From assembly GCA_902604355.1 (NCBI GenBank), contig CACKYN010000005.1, forward strand, positions 1 through 64,000: a stretch of 64,000 nt of DNA, read 5' to 3'. The notes beneath the pieces were generated by a model. That model did not search any database and had not been told where the DNA came from. It saw nothing but the letters and a program-made list of their open reading frames with translations. Below, piece by piece: positions 9,999 through 20,382 of this stretch. This DNA is from an uncultured Pelagibacteraceae bacterium (GTDB lineage Bacteria; Pseudomonadota; Alphaproteobacteria; Pelagibacterales; Pelagibacteraceae). How positions within the stretch are numbered: the first letter of the stretch is position 1; every line of letters starts with the position of its first letter. A program made the position numbers and the translations under genes.

Positions 9999-11417
9999 AT
10001 GGAAAATCATTTAAGTTTAGTTAAAAGTCAATTTAAAGAACTACCAAATAATATTGAAGCCGAACAAGCTGTAATTGGGTCTATTCTTGTTAGTAATGAT
10101 ATATTTGATGAAATAAACACAATTATTTCAAGTATTAATTTTTACGATCCTATGCATCAAAAGATTTTTGAAGCGATAGAAAGTTTAATTTATAAAGGAA
10201 TGCTAGCAAATCCGATTACATTAAAAAATTATTTTGAAAATGAAAAAGATGATTTAAATATCCCAGAGTACTTAGTTAAAATTACAAAATTTTCCACATC
10301 AGTTAGACAGGCTGTTGAATATTCTAAAATTATTTACGATATGTTTGTTCGAAGAGAATTAATAAAGATCTCAGAGCAAACTATAGATAGTGCAAAATTA
10401 AATGATCTTGATACCAATGGACAAACCATTATTGAAAATTCAGAAAGGTTATTATTTGATTTGGCAGAAAAGGGTTCTTTTAACTCCTCATTAGTAAAGT
10501 TTGATGAGGCAATGAAGCAGACCATTGAAATGGCATCTGCTGCCTATAAAAATGAAGAAGGAATTGTTGGTGTCCCAACAGGACTTAGAGATTTAGATGA
10601 TAAACTTGGGGGATTACATCAATCTGATTTAATAATTATAGCTGGAAGACCCTCAATGGGTAAAACATCGCTTGCAACAAATATTGCATTTAATGCAGCA
10701 CAAAAATTACAAGATACAGGAAAAAAATCCTCTATTGCATTCTTTTCGCTTGAGATGTCCTCAGAACAACTTTCAACTAGAATAATCTCAGAACAAGCAA
10801 GAATTAGTTCAAATGATATTAGAAGGGGTAGAATTTCTGATGATCAATTTGATAAATTTTTAGAAACTTCAAAAAATATTTCTGAACTTCCACTTTATAT
10901 TGATGAAACACCAGCAATTACAATTGCTGCCTTAAGTAATAGAGCAAGACGCATCAAAAGACTATTTGGTCTTGATATGATTGTAGTTGATTATATTCAG
11001 CTAATGAGAGGTACTACGTTTAACAAAGATGGAAGAGTTCAAGAAATCTCACAAATTACCCAAGGTCTAAAAGCAATTGCGAAAGAACTTTCTGTTCCAG
11101 TAGTTGCTCTATCTCAATTATCTAGACAAGTTGAGCAAAGAGACGACAACAAACCACTTTTGTCAGATTTAAGAGAATCAGGTTCAATTGAGCAAGACGC
11201 TGACGTTGTTATGTTTGTTTATAGAGAAGCATATTATTTACAAAGAAAAGAGCCAAGGGCAGCCACAGTTGAACATGCTGAATGGCAAGCAAAAATGAAT
11301 GAAGTTGCACATCTTGCCCAACTTATTATTGGGAAACAAAGACACGGTCCAATAGGTAACGTAACTCTTGAATTTGAGGAAAGATTTACAAAATTTAAAG
11401 ATACTCAAACTAATTAA
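9999..11417 (+). CDS. dnaB: Replicative DNA helicase DnaB (ATG at 9999 preferred over the track's TTG at 9990)
   Basis: 'NIEAEQAVIGSIL', 'GRPSMGKTSLATNIAFN', 'DYIQLM', 'LSDLRESGSIEQDADVV'. Confidence 0.95.
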   Translation: MENHLSLVKSQFKELPNNIEAEQAVIGSILVSNDIFDEINTIISSINFYDPMHQKIFEAIESLIYKGMLANPITLKNYFENEKDDLNIPEYLVKITKFSTSVRQAVEYSKIIYDMFVRRELIKISEQTIDSAKLNDLDTNGQTIIENSERLLFDLAEKGSFNSSLVKFDEAMKQTIEMASAAYKNEEGIVGVPTGLRDLDDKLGGLHQSDLIIIAGRPSMGKTSLATNIAFNAAQKLQDTGKKSSIAFFSLEMSSEQLSTRIISEQARISSNDIRRGRISDDQFDKFLETSKNISELPLYIDETPAITIAALSNRARRIKRLFGLDMIVVDYIQLMRGTTFNKDGRVQEISQITQGLKAIAKELSVPVVALSQLSRQVEQRDDNKPLLSDLRESGSIEQDADVVMFVYREAYYLQRKEPRAATVEHAEWQAKMNEVAHLAQLIIGKQRHGPIGNVTLEFEERFTKFKDTQTN

Positions 11418-11437
11418 TTTCCAATATAAAAGAGCTA

Positions 11438-13834
11438 ATGTTGGCGCATATGTATCAAAACATTGTTCTAAAGAATCCTAAAGCAATAATTGTATTACTA
11501 ATAATCACCATCTTAAGTTTTTGTTATTATGCAAAAGATTTTAGATTAGATGCATCCTCAGAGACATTATTGATCGATGGTGATCCAGATTTAGGCTACC
11601 TAAAAGAAGTTTCTGAAAGATACGGATCTAGAGAGTTTTTAATTCTTACCTATACACCTAATGATGGGATGGTCACTGATACATCAATTAATAATTTACT
11701 GAGTTTAAAATATAAAATTCAAAGTTTGAATTGGGTTCATAGTGTTGTAACTCTTCTAGATATACCTTTGTTAAGTAATTCTGATGCCCCACTTCAAGAA
11801 AGATTAGAAAGTTTTAAAACTTTAAAAGACGAAGATGTTGACAAAGATAGAGGATTTAAAGAAATTCTTAATAGTCCTGTATTTAGAAACTTTGTTATTA
11901 GCGAAGATGGTAAAACAAGTGGCATAATTGTTTATATTAAACAATCTCAAAAACTTGAAAACATCGAAAGTAAATCAAAAGAGGAAATAGAAGATTATAA
12001 AGATCAAATCAAAAAACAGAATCATCAAAATATTTTACAGATCAGACAAGTTATCCAGAGTTATGGCGATGTAGGTAAGATTTATTTAGGAGGTATACCA
12101 ATGATTGCTGATGACATGATGACCTTTATTAAAAGTGACATTGTGGTTTTTGGTATAGGTGTTTTATTATTTATTATTGCAACCTTATGGTTTGTCTTTA
12201 GGAAACTTATTTGGATTGTAGTTCCAATTAGCAGTTGTATTTTTTCAGTAGTAATAATGACTGGATTACTTGGATTGTTAGAATGGAAAGTCACTGTTAT
12301 TTCATCGAACTTCATTGCTTTGATGTTGATTTTAACAATGGCAATGAATATTCATATGAGTACAAGATTTTTACAACTTAAAAAAAATTCACCTACTAAA
12401 AATAATTTTGAAATTATTTCTTTAACGACCAAAAAAATGTTTTGGCCGATTTTTTACACTGCTCTGACTACTATTTTAGCTTTTTTATCTTTAATCTTTA
12501 GTGAAATTAGGCCAATTATTGACTTTGGATGGATGATGACTTTTGGTCTAATTACTTCTTTTATAATTACCTTTACTTTACTCCCAACTTTTTTGAGTTT
12601 CGCTCCCTCAGATAATATTTCGCTTATAAAAGAACAAGATTCTAAATTCACTAATTTTCTAGGATCACTTTCTATAGGTAAAAAAAATTTAATTTTTTCA
12701 GTAACAGGAATTGTAACGATTTTAAGTGTTATTGGTATTAGCAAGCTAGAGGTTGAAAACAGCTTTATTAATTATTTTAACAAAAATACTGAAATCTATA
12801 AAGGCATGAAACTTATAGATGAAGAGCTTGGAGGTACAACACCACTAGAAGTAATTCTTAAGTTTCCTAAGAAAGATAAAGAAAAAAATTCAGCTGAAGA
12901 TGACGAGTTTGAGGACTGGGGAGATGAAAATGATAAGAATGATGAAAAATATTGGTTTACTAAAGATAAAATTGATAAAATTGCATCTGTTCATAATTAC
13001 TTAGATAGTCTTCCTGAAATTGGAAAAGTTTTGTCTTTTTCATCAATTATTGATGTAGCAACTCAATTAAATAATAATAAACCTTTAGGCACATTAGAAA
13101 TGGGTGTGCTTTATTCCAAGATACCTGAAAGCATTAAAACAGAGATTATTGATCCATATCTTTCAATAGAAAATGATGAAGCAAGGGTTAGTTTAAGAAT
13201 AATAGACTCTCAAGAAAATTTAAGAAGGAACGATTTGATTAATAAAATAAATTTTGATCTTAAAGATAAGATCGGTCTAAAAGAAAGTGAATATAAACTT
13301 GCTGGATTATTAATTTTATTTAATAATTTATTACAGAGCTTATTTAAATCACAAATACTTACTTTAGGATTGGTAATGATTGGGATTTTTATAATGTTTT
13401 TAATTCTATTTAGAAATATTAAATTATCTTTAATAGGAGTGGTGCCAAACTTTATTGCAGCATTTTTCATACTTGGAATTATAGGCTTGCTAGAAATTCC
13501 TTTAGATATGATGACTATTACCATCGCTGCAATTACTATTGGTATAGCAGTAGATAATAGTATCCATTATATTTATCGATTCAAAGAAGAGTTCAACAAG
13601 ATTAAAGATTATAATAAAACATTAAAATTATGTCATTCAACAGTAGGAGTAGCAATTTTAAATACTTCAATCACAATTGTGTTTGGATTTTCAATTTTAG
13701 TTTTGTCTAAGTTTATTCCCACAATTTATTTTGGCATGTTTACTGGTTTAGCAATGTTATTGGCTATGATCTTGGTATTGACTTTACTGCCTGCTTTAAT
13801 CTTGATTATCAAACCCTTTGGTAAATCTGCTTAA
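11438..13834 (+). CDS. MMPL/RND-superfamily exporter (possibly HpnN-like)
   Basis: Two TM-cluster halves with large extracytoplasmic domains; 'ITIGIAVDNSIHYIYRFKEEF' RND motif. Confidence 0.8.
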   Translation: MLAHMYQNIVLKNPKAIIVLLIITILSFCYYAKDFRLDASSETLLIDGDPDLGYLKEVSERYGSREFLILTYTPNDGMVTDTSINNLLSLKYKIQSLNWVHSVVTLLDIPLLSNSDAPLQERLESFKTLKDEDVDKDRGFKEILNSPVFRNFVISEDGKTSGIIVYIKQSQKLENIESKSKEEIEDYKDQIKKQNHQNILQIRQVIQSYGDVGKIYLGGIPMIADDMMTFIKSDIVVFGIGVLLFIIATLWFVFRKLIWIVVPISSCIFSVVIMTGLLGLLEWKVTVISSNFIALMLILTMAMNIHMSTRFLQLKKNSPTKNNFEIISLTTKKMFWPIFYTALTTILAFLSLIFSEIRPIIDFGWMMTFGLITSFIITFTLLPTFLSFAPSDNISLIKEQDSKFTNFLGSLSIGKKNLIFSVTGIVTILSVIGISKLEVENSFINYFNKNTEIYKGMKLIDEELGGTTPLEVILKFPKKDKEKNSAEDDEFEDWGDENDKNDEKYWFTKDKIDKIASVHNYLDSLPEIGKVLSFSSIIDVATQLNNNKPLGTLEMGVLYSKIPESIKTEIIDPYLSIENDEARVSLRIIDSQENLRRNDLINKINFDLKDKIGLKESEYKLAGLLILFNNLLQSLFKSQILTLGLVMIGIFIMFLILFRNIKLSLIGVVPNFIAAFFILGIIGLLEIPLDMMTITIAAITIGIAVDNSIHYIYRFKEEFNKIKDYNKTLKLCHSTVGVAILNTSITIVFGFSILVLSKFIPTIYFGMFTGLAMLLAMILVLTLLPALILIIKPFGKSA

Positions 13835-14379
13835 TGTTAGAAATTTTGGTAGATTTTTACAAAGCAACTTCCATTGTTGATTTGATTTATTTATTCATCA
13901 CTATCTGGTCTTTAAACAGCTGTTACAAAAAAGGTTTTATATTAAGTATTCTGTCCATGGCAAAGTGGCTTTTGGCCTATGTGATAACTCTAATTCTATT
14001 TCCAAGAGTTAAACCTTATGTAAAGGACATGATTGATAATGAATATGTATTGGATGTTGGTCTTGGTATGGCAATTTTTATAATAGTTATTTTTTTAGTA
14101 TTGTTGGTTAATAAAGGTATTAGTAAAGCTGTTAGATATACCGGTATTGGTGGTTTAGATACAACGTTTGGATTCTTTTTTGGCTTTATAAAAGCTTATA
14201 TAATTTCTGTTTGTATTTTTTCAGGTATTCATATTGTTTATAATCATGATAAATGGCCAATAAATATGGACAAATCATACACCTTTCCATATTTAGAAAA
14301 AGGTAGTAGTTACTTAATTAAAGAATTTCCAAATGAAAAAACATATCAAGAATCTAGAGAAAAAATTAAAGATATTTGA
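13834..14379 (+). CDS. cvpA: CvpA family membrane protein
   Basis: Four-TM protein directly upstream of and overlapping purF; 'RYTGIGGLDTTFGFFFGFIKAYIISVCIF'. Confidence 0.85.
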   Translation: MLEILVDFYKATSIVDLIYLFITIWSLNSCYKKGFILSILSMAKWLLAYVITLILFPRVKPYVKDMIDNEYVLDVGLGMAIFIIVIFLVLLVNKGISKAVRYTGIGGLDTTFGFFFGFIKAYIISVCIFSGIHIVYNHDKWPINMDKSYTFPYLEKGSSYLIKEFPNEKTYQESREKIKDI

Positions 14380-15814
14380 TCCAAAAATAAAAGAAGAATG
14401 TGGAGTATTTGGTATTAGTAATGCAAAAGATGCTTCGGCTTTAACCGCTCTTGGTTTACATGCTTTACAACATCGAGGACAAGAAGGTTGTGGAATTGTT
14501 AGTTTTGATGGTGAAAAATATTATTCTGAAAAGAGATTTGGTTTAGTTGGAGACAATTTTAATAAAGAAAAAGTTTTAAATAATTTAAAAGGTAATTACG
14601 CAATAGGTCACAATCGATATAGTACAACTGGTAATAATACTTTACGAAATATCCAGCCTTTTTTTGCTGATACTAATGCGGGAGGAATCGGAGTTTCACA
14701 TAATGGAAATTTAACCAATTCAATTTCTTTAAGAAAAAAACTTGTAGAGGAAGGAGCTATTTTTTATACAACTTCAGATACAGAAACTATCGTACAATTG
14801 ATTGCAAAATCTAAGAGATCAAAAACTATCGATAAAGTCATTGATGCAATTTTTCAAATTCAAGGAGGATATGCTTTAGTAATGCTCACTCAAAACTCTC
14901 TTATCGGGGTAAGAGATCCGTATGGCATTAGACCTTTATTAATTGGAAAATTGGGAAGTAGTTATGTCCTAGCATCAGAAACATGTGCATTAGATATTAT
15001 TGGAGCAAACTTTGTAAGAGAAGTTGAAAATGGCGAAATTGTTTTGATTGAAAACAATCAACTTACTAGTATCAAGCCCTTTCCACCTAGAAAAGTAAGA
15101 CCATGTGTTTTTGAATATATCTATTTTGCAAGACCTGATAGCTTAATTGATAATAAGACTGCTTATGAACATAGAAAAAATTTAGGTGTTGAACTTGCAA
15201 AAGAAAATGATATCGATGCAGACATTGTAGTTCCAGTCCCAGACTCTGGTAATGCGGCAGCATTGGGATTTGCCCAAAAACTTAAAATAAACTTTGAACA
15301 TGGCTTGATAAGAAACCATTACGTGGGTAGAACATTTATTGAACCAAGCCAAAAAATTAGGAGCTTAGGTGTTAAGCTTAAATTAAATGCAAATCAAACT
15401 ACTATCAGGGATAAAAAAATTATTTTAATTGATGACTCGCTTGTCAGAGGAACTACTTCTCACAAAATAGTAAAAATGTTATACGATGCAGGTGCAAAAG
15501 AAGTTCATGTTAGAATAGGTTGTCCAGAAATCAAATATCCTGATTTTTATGGTGTGGATACTCCAACTAAAAAAGAATTATTAGCTGCAAATAAAACAAA
15601 TAATGAAATTTGCGATTATATTGGTGCTAAATCTTTAAAATTTTTGTCTATTGATGGTTTATATAGAGCTATTGGATTTGATAAGCGAAATGACACTTAC
15701 CCTCAATTAACAGATCATTATTTTACAGGAGATTATCCAGTTGAACCTGTTGACGAACTAGGAGATAGTAAAATAACACAATTATCTTTGTTAAGTACTG
15801 CCTCGAATAACTAG
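14333..15814 (+). CDS. purF: Amidophosphoribosyltransferase
   Basis: Catalytic Cys 'EECGVFGI', 'LHALQHRGQEG', PRTase motif 'IILIDDSLVRGTT'. Confidence 0.96.
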   Translation: MKKHIKNLEKKLKIFDPKIKEECGVFGISNAKDASALTALGLHALQHRGQEGCGIVSFDGEKYYSEKRFGLVGDNFNKEKVLNNLKGNYAIGHNRYSTTGNNTLRNIQPFFADTNAGGIGVSHNGNLTNSISLRKKLVEEGAIFYTTSDTETIVQLIAKSKRSKTIDKVIDAIFQIQGGYALVMLTQNSLIGVRDPYGIRPLLIGKLGSSYVLASETCALDIIGANFVREVENGEIVLIENNQLTSIKPFPPRKVRPCVFEYIYFARPDSLIDNKTAYEHRKNLGVELAKENDIDADIVVPVPDSGNAAALGFAQKLKINFEHGLIRNHYVGRTFIEPSQKIRSLGVKLKLNANQTTIRDKKIILIDDSLVRGTTSHKIVKMLYDAGAKEVHVRIGCPEIKYPDFYGVDTPTKKELLAANKTNNEICDYIGAKSLKFLSIDGLYRAIGFDKRNDTYPQLTDHYFTGDYPVEPVDELGDSKITQLSLLSTASNN

Positions 15815-15863
15815 TAAGATAAAAAGAGTTTAAAAAAAAAGAAAAGATACTATTTAAATAAGC

Positions 15864-17159
15864 ATGATTGATAATAAAGAAAAAATAGTTGAGTATTTTA
15901 AATCCGGAGTAAAACAAAATAAAGATTTTAAAATTGGAATTGAGCATGAAAAGTTCTTATTTAATAAGAAAAATAATAAACGAGTGGATTATTCTAAAAT
16001 TAAAGAAATGTTCAATGCATTATTAGAATTTGGATGGAACCCGGTTTTTGAAAAAGAAAATATTATTGCACTTAACAAAGGAGGAAAAAGCATTACTCTT
16101 GAACCTGGTAATCAAATTGAATTATCAGGAGATAAACTTAACCATATACATGGGGCTTGTTCAGAGTCTCAAGATTATTTATTTGAGCTAAAGCAAGTTA
16201 CAAAAAAATTAGATATTGAAATTGTCAGTGCTGGTTTTGATCCTATTTCAAAATTAGAAGAAATCCCAAATAATCCTAAACAGAGATATAAATTAATGAC
16301 TCAAGATATGCCCTTTGGTGGTGAATTAAGTTTAGATATGATGTATCGAACTTGTGGGACACAATTAAATATAGATTATAGCTCAGAAGAAGATTTTGTA
16401 AAAAAATTTAAAGTTACAAATTCAATTGTACCCATTTCTATTGCTTTATTTGCTAATTCCTCAATAGTAGAAAAGAAAAATAGTAATTATTTATCGTACC
16501 GATCAAAAGTATGGCAAAATACTTCTAGAGGAGGACTTCCAAAATTATTTTTTGAAAATTTAAATTTTGAAAAATATGCAGAATTTACAATGAATTTTCC
16601 AATTTTATTTATTCAAAATAAAAATGAATATATTTCTGGGAGAAAATATATTTTTAGAGATTTTATGGAGGGTAAAATTCCGGAAATTAATAACCGATTA
16701 CCCACAGAGGGTGATCTTACAACACATTTAAGTACAATCTTTACAGAGAATAGGTTAAAAAAATATATTGAGCTTAGGTCAATGGATACTTGTGGTTGGG
16801 ATTGCTTGTGTGCTGGACCTGCATTTAATATTGGAATGTTATATGGCAATCTTGAAGAAGTTTATGATGTTATTTCTAAGTGGGAAACAGATAAAGTTAT
16901 TAATGCATATTTAGAAGCACCAAAAAAAGGATTTAATACTCAATTAATGGGTAAAGATCTTCTTTACTGGTCATCCACACTATTAAATTTATCAAAAGAA
17001 GGTTTGGAAAATAGAGATATTTTAAACAGAAAAGGAAACAACGAAACAATTTTTTTAAGTCACTTACAAAAAGTAATTGATAATAAGACAACAAACGCAG
17101 ATCATATGATTAGCAAATTTTCAGCAAATGAAAATTTAGATGAATTATATGATAAATAA
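15864..17159 (+). CDS. gshA: Glutamate-cysteine ligase (proteobacterial/plant type)
   Basis: 'GIEHEKFLF', 'ALNKGGKSITLEPGNQIELSG', 'MMYRTCGTQLNIDY', 'RSMDTCGWDCLCAGPAF'; followed by gshB. Confidence 0.9.
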   Translation: MIDNKEKIVEYFKSGVKQNKDFKIGIEHEKFLFNKKNNKRVDYSKIKEMFNALLEFGWNPVFEKENIIALNKGGKSITLEPGNQIELSGDKLNHIHGACSESQDYLFELKQVTKKLDIEIVSAGFDPISKLEEIPNNPKQRYKLMTQDMPFGGELSLDMMYRTCGTQLNIDYSSEEDFVKKFKVTNSIVPISIALFANSSIVEKKNSNYLSYRSKVWQNTSRGGLPKLFFENLNFEKYAEFTMNFPILFIQNKNEYISGRKYIFRDFMEGKIPEINNRLPTEGDLTTHLSTIFTENRLKKYIELRSMDTCGWDCLCAGPAFNIGMLYGNLEEVYDVISKWETDKVINAYLEAPKKGFNTQLMGKDLLYWSSTLLNLSKEGLENRDILNRKGNNETIFLSHLQKVIDNKTTNADHMISKFSANENLDELYDK

Positions 17160-18075
17160 AATTGTTGCAATTCAAGGAAACCATCCCTCAAAATTAAATC
17201 CTGTTTCAGATACAAGTATATTTTTGGGTAATGAAATTCAAAATAAGAATTATAAAATATTCTATTATGAGCCAAAAAATCTTTCAATTATCAATTCAAA
17301 AGTAATTGCAAAAGGTTTTTTTATTAAATTTAACTACGCAAAAAAAAAATTTTTTAAAATATTAAAAAAATGTAGTTTAGACCTTACTAAATGTAAATTT
17401 ATACTTATACGCCAAGATCCCCCGTTTAATCTTGAATATATTTCAACTACATATATTTTAGATACTATTAGACATAAGGTAAAAATACTTAACAACCCTA
17501 CTTCTATTAGAAATGTCTCTGAAAAATTATACTCAGCTAAGTATCGAAAATATATGCCAAGTACTATTTTTACTAAAAATATCGATGAAATTAAAAAATT
17601 TTTCGAAAAAAATAGCAGTGTTATTTTAAAACCAATTCATAGTTACAGTGGAAACGATGTACATTTATTAAACAAATTTGACTCAAAACAAATCAATAGT
17701 TTTATTAAAAAACATGATCATATAATGTTGCAAAAATTTTTACCTAAAATTAGCAAAGGTGACAAAAGAGTTTTTATAATTAATGGTAAGGTCTGTGGAG
17801 CAATCTCAAGAATTCCAAAAAAAGGGTCCATTTTAAGTAACATGAGTAAAGGTGCAATACCTATAAATATTAAACTTAGTAAGCATGAAAATAAGATATC
17901 TAAGCTAATTGCTAAAGATTTAAAAAAAGAGGATATTTTTTTTGCAGGAATAGACTTTATTGATCAAAGACTGAGTGGAGATATTAATGTCACCTCTCCG
18001 ACTGGATTGAAAACTCATTTCGATTTATCAGGCATAAATCTTGCTAAAATTTTTTGGAAAGAACTTAGGGCGTGA
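17149..18075 (+). CDS. gshB: Glutathione synthetase (start probably 17149, ATGA-type overlap with gshA)
   Basis: 'LIRQDPPFNLEYISTTYIL', 'ILKPIHSYSGNDVHLL', 'FAGIDFID..LSGDINVTSPTGL'. Confidence 0.9.
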   Translation: MINKIVAIQGNHPSKLNPVSDTSIFLGNEIQNKNYKIFYYEPKNLSIINSKVIAKGFFIKFNYAKKKFFKILKKCSLDLTKCKFILIRQDPPFNLEYISTTYILDTIRHKVKILNNPTSIRNVSEKLYSAKYRKYMPSTIFTKNIDEIKKFFEKNSSVILKPIHSYSGNDVHLLNKFDSKQINSFIKKHDHIMLQKFLPKISKGDKRVFIINGKVCGAISRIPKKGSILSNMSKGAIPINIKLSKHENKISKLIAKDLKKEDIFFAGIDFIDQRLSGDINVTSPTGLKTHFDLSGINLAKIFWKELRA

Positions 18076-18932
18076 AAACTTTAAATGACCAGCAAAAAGG
18101 ATCTTTGTTAGCCTTTATTGCTGTGATGTTTATCACTCCTGATAGTTTGTTTATAAGATTAGCTAGTGTGGATACCTGGAGTTTAGTTTTTTATAGAGGG
18201 ATAATTCCTTTTTTTACTGTGTTATTTGGGATGCTACTTATTTATAAAGCAAATTTTTTTAAAATGCTTTTCACTAGTGGTCATCATGGAATAATTTATA
18301 TAATAACATTTTCTATAACAAATATTGCCTTTGTCGTTTCTATTCAGAATACGAATGTAGCTAATACATTGGTTATGATTGCTATGGCGCCTATGCTTTC
18401 AGCAATTTTAGGGGCAATATTTTTAAAAGAGATGCCAGATAGTAAAACTTGGACAGCAATCGCAGTAACTTTTTTTGCAGCGATATATATATTTTATGAC
18501 TCCTTACAATTAGGGAACATTTTTGGAGATTTATTGGGGCTTGTTTGTGCACTAGGATTGGCGGTTGGAGCCGTTACTATTAGATCCGCTAAAACAAAAA
18601 ACCTAGTGCCAGCTGCTGTAGTTGGTAAGTTGTTAGTCGCAGTATTTGCCATTTTCTTTATTGAAACCTATTCTTTAGTGGGAAAAGACCTTTTAATAGT
18701 ACCTTTAATGTGTGTAATGTGTGTTGCTATACCTTTTGTTTTGGTAACTATTGCACCAAGATTTATACCTGCAGAGGAAGTAAATTTATTCTTTTTACTA
18801 GAAACAATCGTCGGACCAATTTGGGTTTGGATGGTCATTAAAGAACAGCCAAGTCTTGAAACAATTCAAGGTGGTATAGTCATCATTTTGACGATAGCAA
18901 TTCACTCTTTTCTTAAACTAAAAAAATCTTAG
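18072..18932 (+). CDS. EamA/DMT-family transporter (GTG start)
   Basis: 10 predicted TM; two EamA repeats. Confidence 0.85.
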   Translation: MKTLNDQQKGSLLAFIAVMFITPDSLFIRLASVDTWSLVFYRGIIPFFTVLFGMLLIYKANFFKMLFTSGHHGIIYIITFSITNIAFVVSIQNTNVANTLVMIAMAPMLSAILGAIFLKEMPDSKTWTAIAVTFFAAIYIFYDSLQLGNIFGDLLGLVCALGLAVGAVTIRSAKTKNLVPAAVVGKLLVAVFAIFFIETYSLVGKDLLIVPLMCVMCVAIPFVLVTIAPRFIPAEEVNLFFLLETIVGPIWVWMVIKEQPSLETIQGGIVIILTIAIHSFLKLKKS

Positions 18933-18986
18933 ACCTATTACAATTAACTTGATTTGGCCACAAATCAGAAATAGATAGCGGTTCAT

Positions 18987-20312
18987 ATGAACAAGGTATT
19001 AAAAAATTCGTGGGCTTTATTTTTAGGTATGGGAGCAATTATGCTTGCCTACGGTTTTCAAGGTTCACTTCTTGGAGTTAGAGCTGTAAAAGAAGAGTTT
19101 AGTCTAACCGCAACTGGATTTATGATGTCTGGTTATTTCATTGGATATTTTATAGGTGCAATCACTATTCCTAAATTAATATCAAGAGTTGGCCATATCA
19201 GAATCTTTGCAGCTTTTGCGTCAATCGCATCTTTAGTAATTCTAGTTCATGCCGTATTCGTCAGTCCATTAGTTTGGTTTTTATTAAGAGTACTTACTGG
19301 TATCAGTATGGTCTCTATTTATACAGTTGCTGAGAGTTGGTTAAATGATAGAGCAAGTAATAAAAATAGAGGAAGTGTCTTATCAATCTACATGGTGATT
19401 TTGTATGGTTCGATGGGAATAGGAATGTTTTTTTTAAACTTTAGTAATCCAATAAATTTTGAACCTTTTATATTAGTATCAATAATAACATCAGGTGCAT
19501 TAATACCAATTTTACTTACTAAAAGAAAACCTCCAACATTTAAAAAAATAGAAACTATGTCGATTCAAGAGGTTTATATTTCATCACCTTTCGGAATGGT
19601 TAGTTCATTTCTTTATGGAACAATACAATCTGCGTTATTCACATTATTAGCTGTGTATGCTGCAGGAATGAATTTTTCTATTTTTCATATTTCATTAGTT
19701 ACATTTTTATTAGCTATTTCAGGTGCAATTTCACAGTGGCCAATAGGAAAATTGTCTGACATGTATGATAGAAGAAAAGTAATTATTTTTGTTAGTTTCG
19801 CTGCTGCTTTTTTTGCATTATGTGCAATTTTTTCATCAGCACAAATGTATTTACCTGAGGGCTTAGGAACAAGTAAATTTTGGTTTTATTTTTTTTTAAT
19901 TTTATTCTCTTTTTGTAGTTTGCCAATGTTCTCATTAATCCTTGCTCATACAAATGATTTTATTCCTAAGGAAAAATTTGTTGCAGCTGGTGCGAGTTTA
20001 CAATTTATTTTTGGCTTAGGAGCAATTGGTGGTCCATTTTTATGTTCAATTTTTATGGATATAGCAGGTCTGAATGGTTTTTTTGTTTTTCTAATGTTTT
20101 TTCATATTTTAATTGGAGTCTACGGTGTTTATAGATCTAGAATTAGACCAGCAGTTGAAAATCCAGATTCTCAATTTATTGCAATGCCTCAATCTATTAC
20201 GCCTGCAGGTATTGAATTAAATCCTACTACAGAGCCAATCGAAGAGCCAACAAAAACAGGTTCAGATACTATCACAGAAGATATTAAAACAACTGATCAA
20301 CAATCTCAATAA
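18987..20312 (+). CDS. MFS transporter with hydrophilic C-terminal tail
   Basis: 12 predicted TM; 'GKLSDMYDRRKVIIF' MFS loop motif; Thr/Glu/Pro-rich tail. Confidence 0.85.
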   Translation: MNKVLKNSWALFLGMGAIMLAYGFQGSLLGVRAVKEEFSLTATGFMMSGYFIGYFIGAITIPKLISRVGHIRIFAAFASIASLVILVHAVFVSPLVWFLLRVLTGISMVSIYTVAESWLNDRASNKNRGSVLSIYMVILYGSMGIGMFFLNFSNPINFEPFILVSIITSGALIPILLTKRKPPTFKKIETMSIQEVYISSPFGMVSSFLYGTIQSALFTLLAVYAAGMNFSIFHISLVTFLLAISGAISQWPIGKLSDMYDRRKVIIFVSFAAAFFALCAIFSSAQMYLPEGLGTSKFWFYFFLILFSFCSLPMFSLILAHTNDFIPKEKFVAAGASLQFIFGLGAIGGPFLCSIFMDIAGLNGFFVFLMFFHILIGVYGVYRSRIRPAVENPDSQFIAMPQSITPAGIELNPTTEPIEEPTKTGSDTITEDIKTTDQQSQ

Positions 20313-20382
20313 ATTTAATGATCAGCGTCGTTTTGTAAAGTGAAGTATGTTAGCTTTATTGTTAATTTGAGTAGATACTTTT

